Below are positions 10,935 through 12,579 of a stretch of DNA of 12,579 bases, piece by piece. Where the stretch lies: NCBI GenBank assembly GCA_003647095.1, contig QMME01000087.1, positions 1 to 12,579 of the forward strand, written 5' to 3'. The notes below the pieces were generated by a model that had not been told where the DNA came from, searched no databases, and saw nothing but the letters and a program-made list of their open reading frames with translations. Source of the stretch: Deltaproteobacteria bacterium. GTDB taxonomy: Bacteria > Myxococcota > B64-G9. Positions within the stretch are counted from its first letter, which is position 1. The number at the start of each line of letters is the position of its first letter. The position numbers were made by a program, and so were the translations under genes.

Positions 10935-11738
10935 GTGGACGGCAACGGCAACAGCGACGAGCTGGTAATCGCCGGGGTGAAGTTCCGCTCCCGGCTGCTG
11001 GTGGGTACCGGAAAGTTCTCCTCCCCGGAGGTGATGGCCCGGGCGCTGGAGTCGAGCGGAACCGAGCTGGTCACCGCCGCCCTGCGCCGGGTTGACCTGG
11101 ACGATCCCGGCGACAACCTGCTTGCCGCCATCGACCGGGAGAGATACCGCCTGCTGCCCAACACCTCCGGGGCCCGCGACGCCGCCGAAGCGGTGCGCCT
11201 GGCGCGGCTGGCCCGGGCGGCCAGCGGCATCGACTGGCTCAAGCTCGAGGTCACCCCCGAGCCCACCCACCTGCTGCCCGACCCGGTGGAGACCCTCAAG
11301 GCGGCCGAGACTTTGGTGGCCGAGGGCTTCGTGGTGCTGCCCTACATCAACGCCGATCCCGTCCTGGCCCGCCGGCTGGAGGAGGCCGGCTGCGCCACGG
11401 TGATGCCGCTCGCCGCGCCCATCGGCACCGGCCGGGGGCTCAAGACCCGCGAACAGATCGCCATCATCGTCGAGCAGGCCGGCGTGCCCGTGGTGGTGGA
11501 CGCCGGCCTGGGGCTTCCCTCGCACGCCGCCGCGGCCATGGAGCTGGGCGCCGACGCGGTGCTGGTCAACACCGCCATCGCCATCGCCGACGACCCGGCC
11601 GCCATGGCCCGGGCCTTCCGCCTGGGGGTGGAGGCGGGCCGGCAGGCCTTCCGGGCCGGCCCCGGTGCCGAGAGCACCCGGGCCCGGGCCTCATCGCCGC
11701 TCACCGGGTTTTTGTGGGAGGAGGAGGAGCCGCGGTGA
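10935..11738 (+). CDS. thiG: ThiG, thiazole synthase
   Basis: A 267-residue cytoplasmic TIM-barrel enzyme that joins deoxyxylulose phosphate, dehydroglycine and ThiS-borne sulfur into the thiazole phosphate of thiamin. Signatures: FRSRLLVGTGKF at 17-28, WLKLEV at 101-106 with the Schiff-base lysine Lys103, VMPLAAPIGTGRGL at 156-169 for phosphate binding, and ADAVLVNTAIA at 206-216. Length fits the family (about 255-270). The start is GTG at 10935, directly after the thiS stop, with GGGAGG in the end of thiS. Its TGA overlaps the thiH start, so the three proteins are translationally coupled. Confidence 0.95.
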   Translation: MDGNGNSDELVIAGVKFRSRLLVGTGKFSSPEVMARALESSGTELVTAALRRVDLDDPGDNLLAAIDRERYRLLPNTSGARDAAEAVRLARLARAASGIDWLKLEVTPEPTHLLPDPVETLKAAETLVAEGFVVLPYINADPVLARRLEEAGCATVMPLAAPIGTGRGLKTREQIAIIVEQAGVPVVVDAGLGLPSHAAAAMELGADAVLVNTAIAIADDPAAMARAFRLGVEAGRQAFRAGPGAESTRARASSPLTGFLWEEEEPR

Positions 11739-12579
11739 GCGAGTTTCTCGACCAGGTGCTGGGCCGGCTGGACGTCGAGCAGTGGCACCGGGAGGTACGC
11801 CGGGCCACCCGCCGGCAGGTGGAGCGGGTACTGGCCCGGCGGCAGCCCCGCCCGGAGGACGCGCCGGCGCTGTTTTCCCGGGCCGCCCGCGACCTGCTCG
11901 AGCCCCTGGCCCGGCGCGCCCGGGCGGTGACCCTGGCCCGCTTCGGCCGCACCGTCACCCTCTACGCCCCGCTGTACCTGTCCAACCACTGCCTCAACCA
12001 CTGCCGCTACTGCGGCTTCGCCGCCGGGCGCGACATCGAGCGCCGCAGCCTGAGCCTCGACGAGGCCGAGCGCCAGGCCGCCATCCTCGTCGAGCAGGGC
12101 ATCCGCCACGTCCTGCTGCTGACCGGCGAGCACCCGGCCCGCTACGGCCTGGACGAGATCTGCCGGGTGGCCGAGCGGCTGCGGCCCCGGGTGGCCTCGT
12201 TGTCGGTGGAGATCTTCCCCTGCGACGAGGCCGGCTACCGGCGCCTGGCCGCGGCCGGGGTGGACGGCGTGACGCTCTACCAGGAGACCTACCTGCCCGG
12301 GCTCTACGCCCGCCTGCACCCGGCCGGGCCCAAGCGCGACTTCGCCGCCCGCCTGGGAGCCATCGAGGCCGCCGGGCGCGCCGGCATGCGCTCGCTGGGA
12401 GTGGGGGCGCTGCTGGGGCTGGGGCCGGTCATGCTGGAAGGCAGCCTGCTGGCCCGGCACGCCGCCTGGCTGCAGAAGCGCTTTCCCCGCGCCCGGGTGG
12501 CGGTGAGCTTTCCCCGGCTACGCCCGGTCGCGGGCGGGCTGGAGGCCGAGCACCCGGTGTCGGACGCCGAGCTGGTTCA
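11735..12579 (+). CDS. thiH: ThiH, 2-iminoacetate synthase (tyrosine lyase), cut by window edge
   Basis: A radical SAM enzyme that cleaves tyrosine to dehydroglycine for ThiG, the oxygen-sensitive route (the alternative is glycine oxidase ThiO). The first 281 residues are present, of about 370 expected. The [4Fe-4S] motif CLNHCRYC (Cys86, Cys90, Cys93) follows LYAPLYLSN. Further family features are HVLLLTGEHP, SVEIFPCDEAGY, GVTLYQETY and the glycine-rich GVGALLGLGP. The start is GTG at 11735, overlapping the thiG stop as GTGA, with GGAGGAGGAG just upstream. The choice of ThiH over ThiO suggests anoxic or microaerobic growth. Confidence 0.94.
   Translation, partial: MSEFLDQVLGRLDVEQWHREVRRATRRQVERVLARRQPRPEDAPALFSRAARDLLEPLARRARAVTLARFGRTVTLYAPLYLSNHCLNHCRYCGFAAGRDIERRSLSLDEAERQAAILVEQGIRHVLLLTGEHPARYGLDEICRVAERLRPRVASLSVEIFPCDEAGYRRLAAAGVDGVTLYQETYLPGLYARLHPAGPKRDFAARLGAIEAAGRAGMRSLGVGALLGLGPVMLEGSLLARHAAWLQKRFPRARVAVSFPRLRPVAGGLEAEHPVSDAELV

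Noticed and set aside
9993..11525. 510-codon minus-strand frame running through thiG and thiS
   Set aside because: Only its last 180 codons, after the GTG at 10535 with GGAGG, look like a protein; the rest is antisense to thiS and thiG.

Overview
This is a GC-rich bacterial chromosome segment. The organism is almost certainly Gram-negative: the window encodes a periplasmic lytic transglycosylase, two lipoprotein or secreted-protein candidates and a pilin-like segment. A Desulfobacterota, Desulfuromonadota, Myxococcota or Acidobacteriota-type host is a guess. No rRNA, tRNA, CRISPR array or transposase was found.

Layout, left to right: (1) 1-698, minus: an AbiEi-family type IV antitoxin cut by the window edge, with a good sigma70-like promoter and three evenly spaced TTAC-ATTC boxes upstream. 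(2) 984-3095, minus: an MltF-like lytic transglycosylase carrying two solute-binding domains instead of one. (3) 3413-3872, plus: an overlapping DUF4160-DUF2442 pair in AT-richer DNA, followed by a rho-independent terminator. (4) 4091-4957, plus: a DUF1016_N (YhcG-type) domain fused to a staphylococcal-nuclease domain. (5) 5151-6263, plus: an ERCC4/XPF-type nuclease with a C-terminal winged-helix-like region. (6) 8013-6405, minus: a tightly overlapping three-gene operon, TIGR04255 protein, unknown 123-aa protein, PIN-domain protein, again in AT-richer DNA. (7) 8130-8293: a broken 3' copy of the nuclease gene of block 4. (8) 8486-9865, plus: a secreted protein with an internal type IV pilin-like helix. 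(9) 9993-10535, minus: a small lipoprotein. (10) 10719 to the right edge, plus: the thiazole operon thiS-thiG-thiH.

A short repeat, core GGGGACAGGCCCGG, occurs seven times plus one degenerate copy. All copies are intergenic and all lie on the plus strand, whatever the direction of neighbouring genes. Two copies extend to an 84-bp element. The repeats separate nearly every module, and pieces of the block-4 nuclease gene recur twice, so the left 8.5 kb looks like a recombination-prone accessory region for defence and toxin-antitoxin genes. The thi operon on the right looks like core chromosome.

The best candidates for something undescribed are the TIGR04255/unknown/PIN operon, the DUF1016_N-SNase fusion with its scattered fragments, and the shared TATCAT-N6-ATG starts of the two adjacent nuclease genes, which suggest leaderless transcripts.
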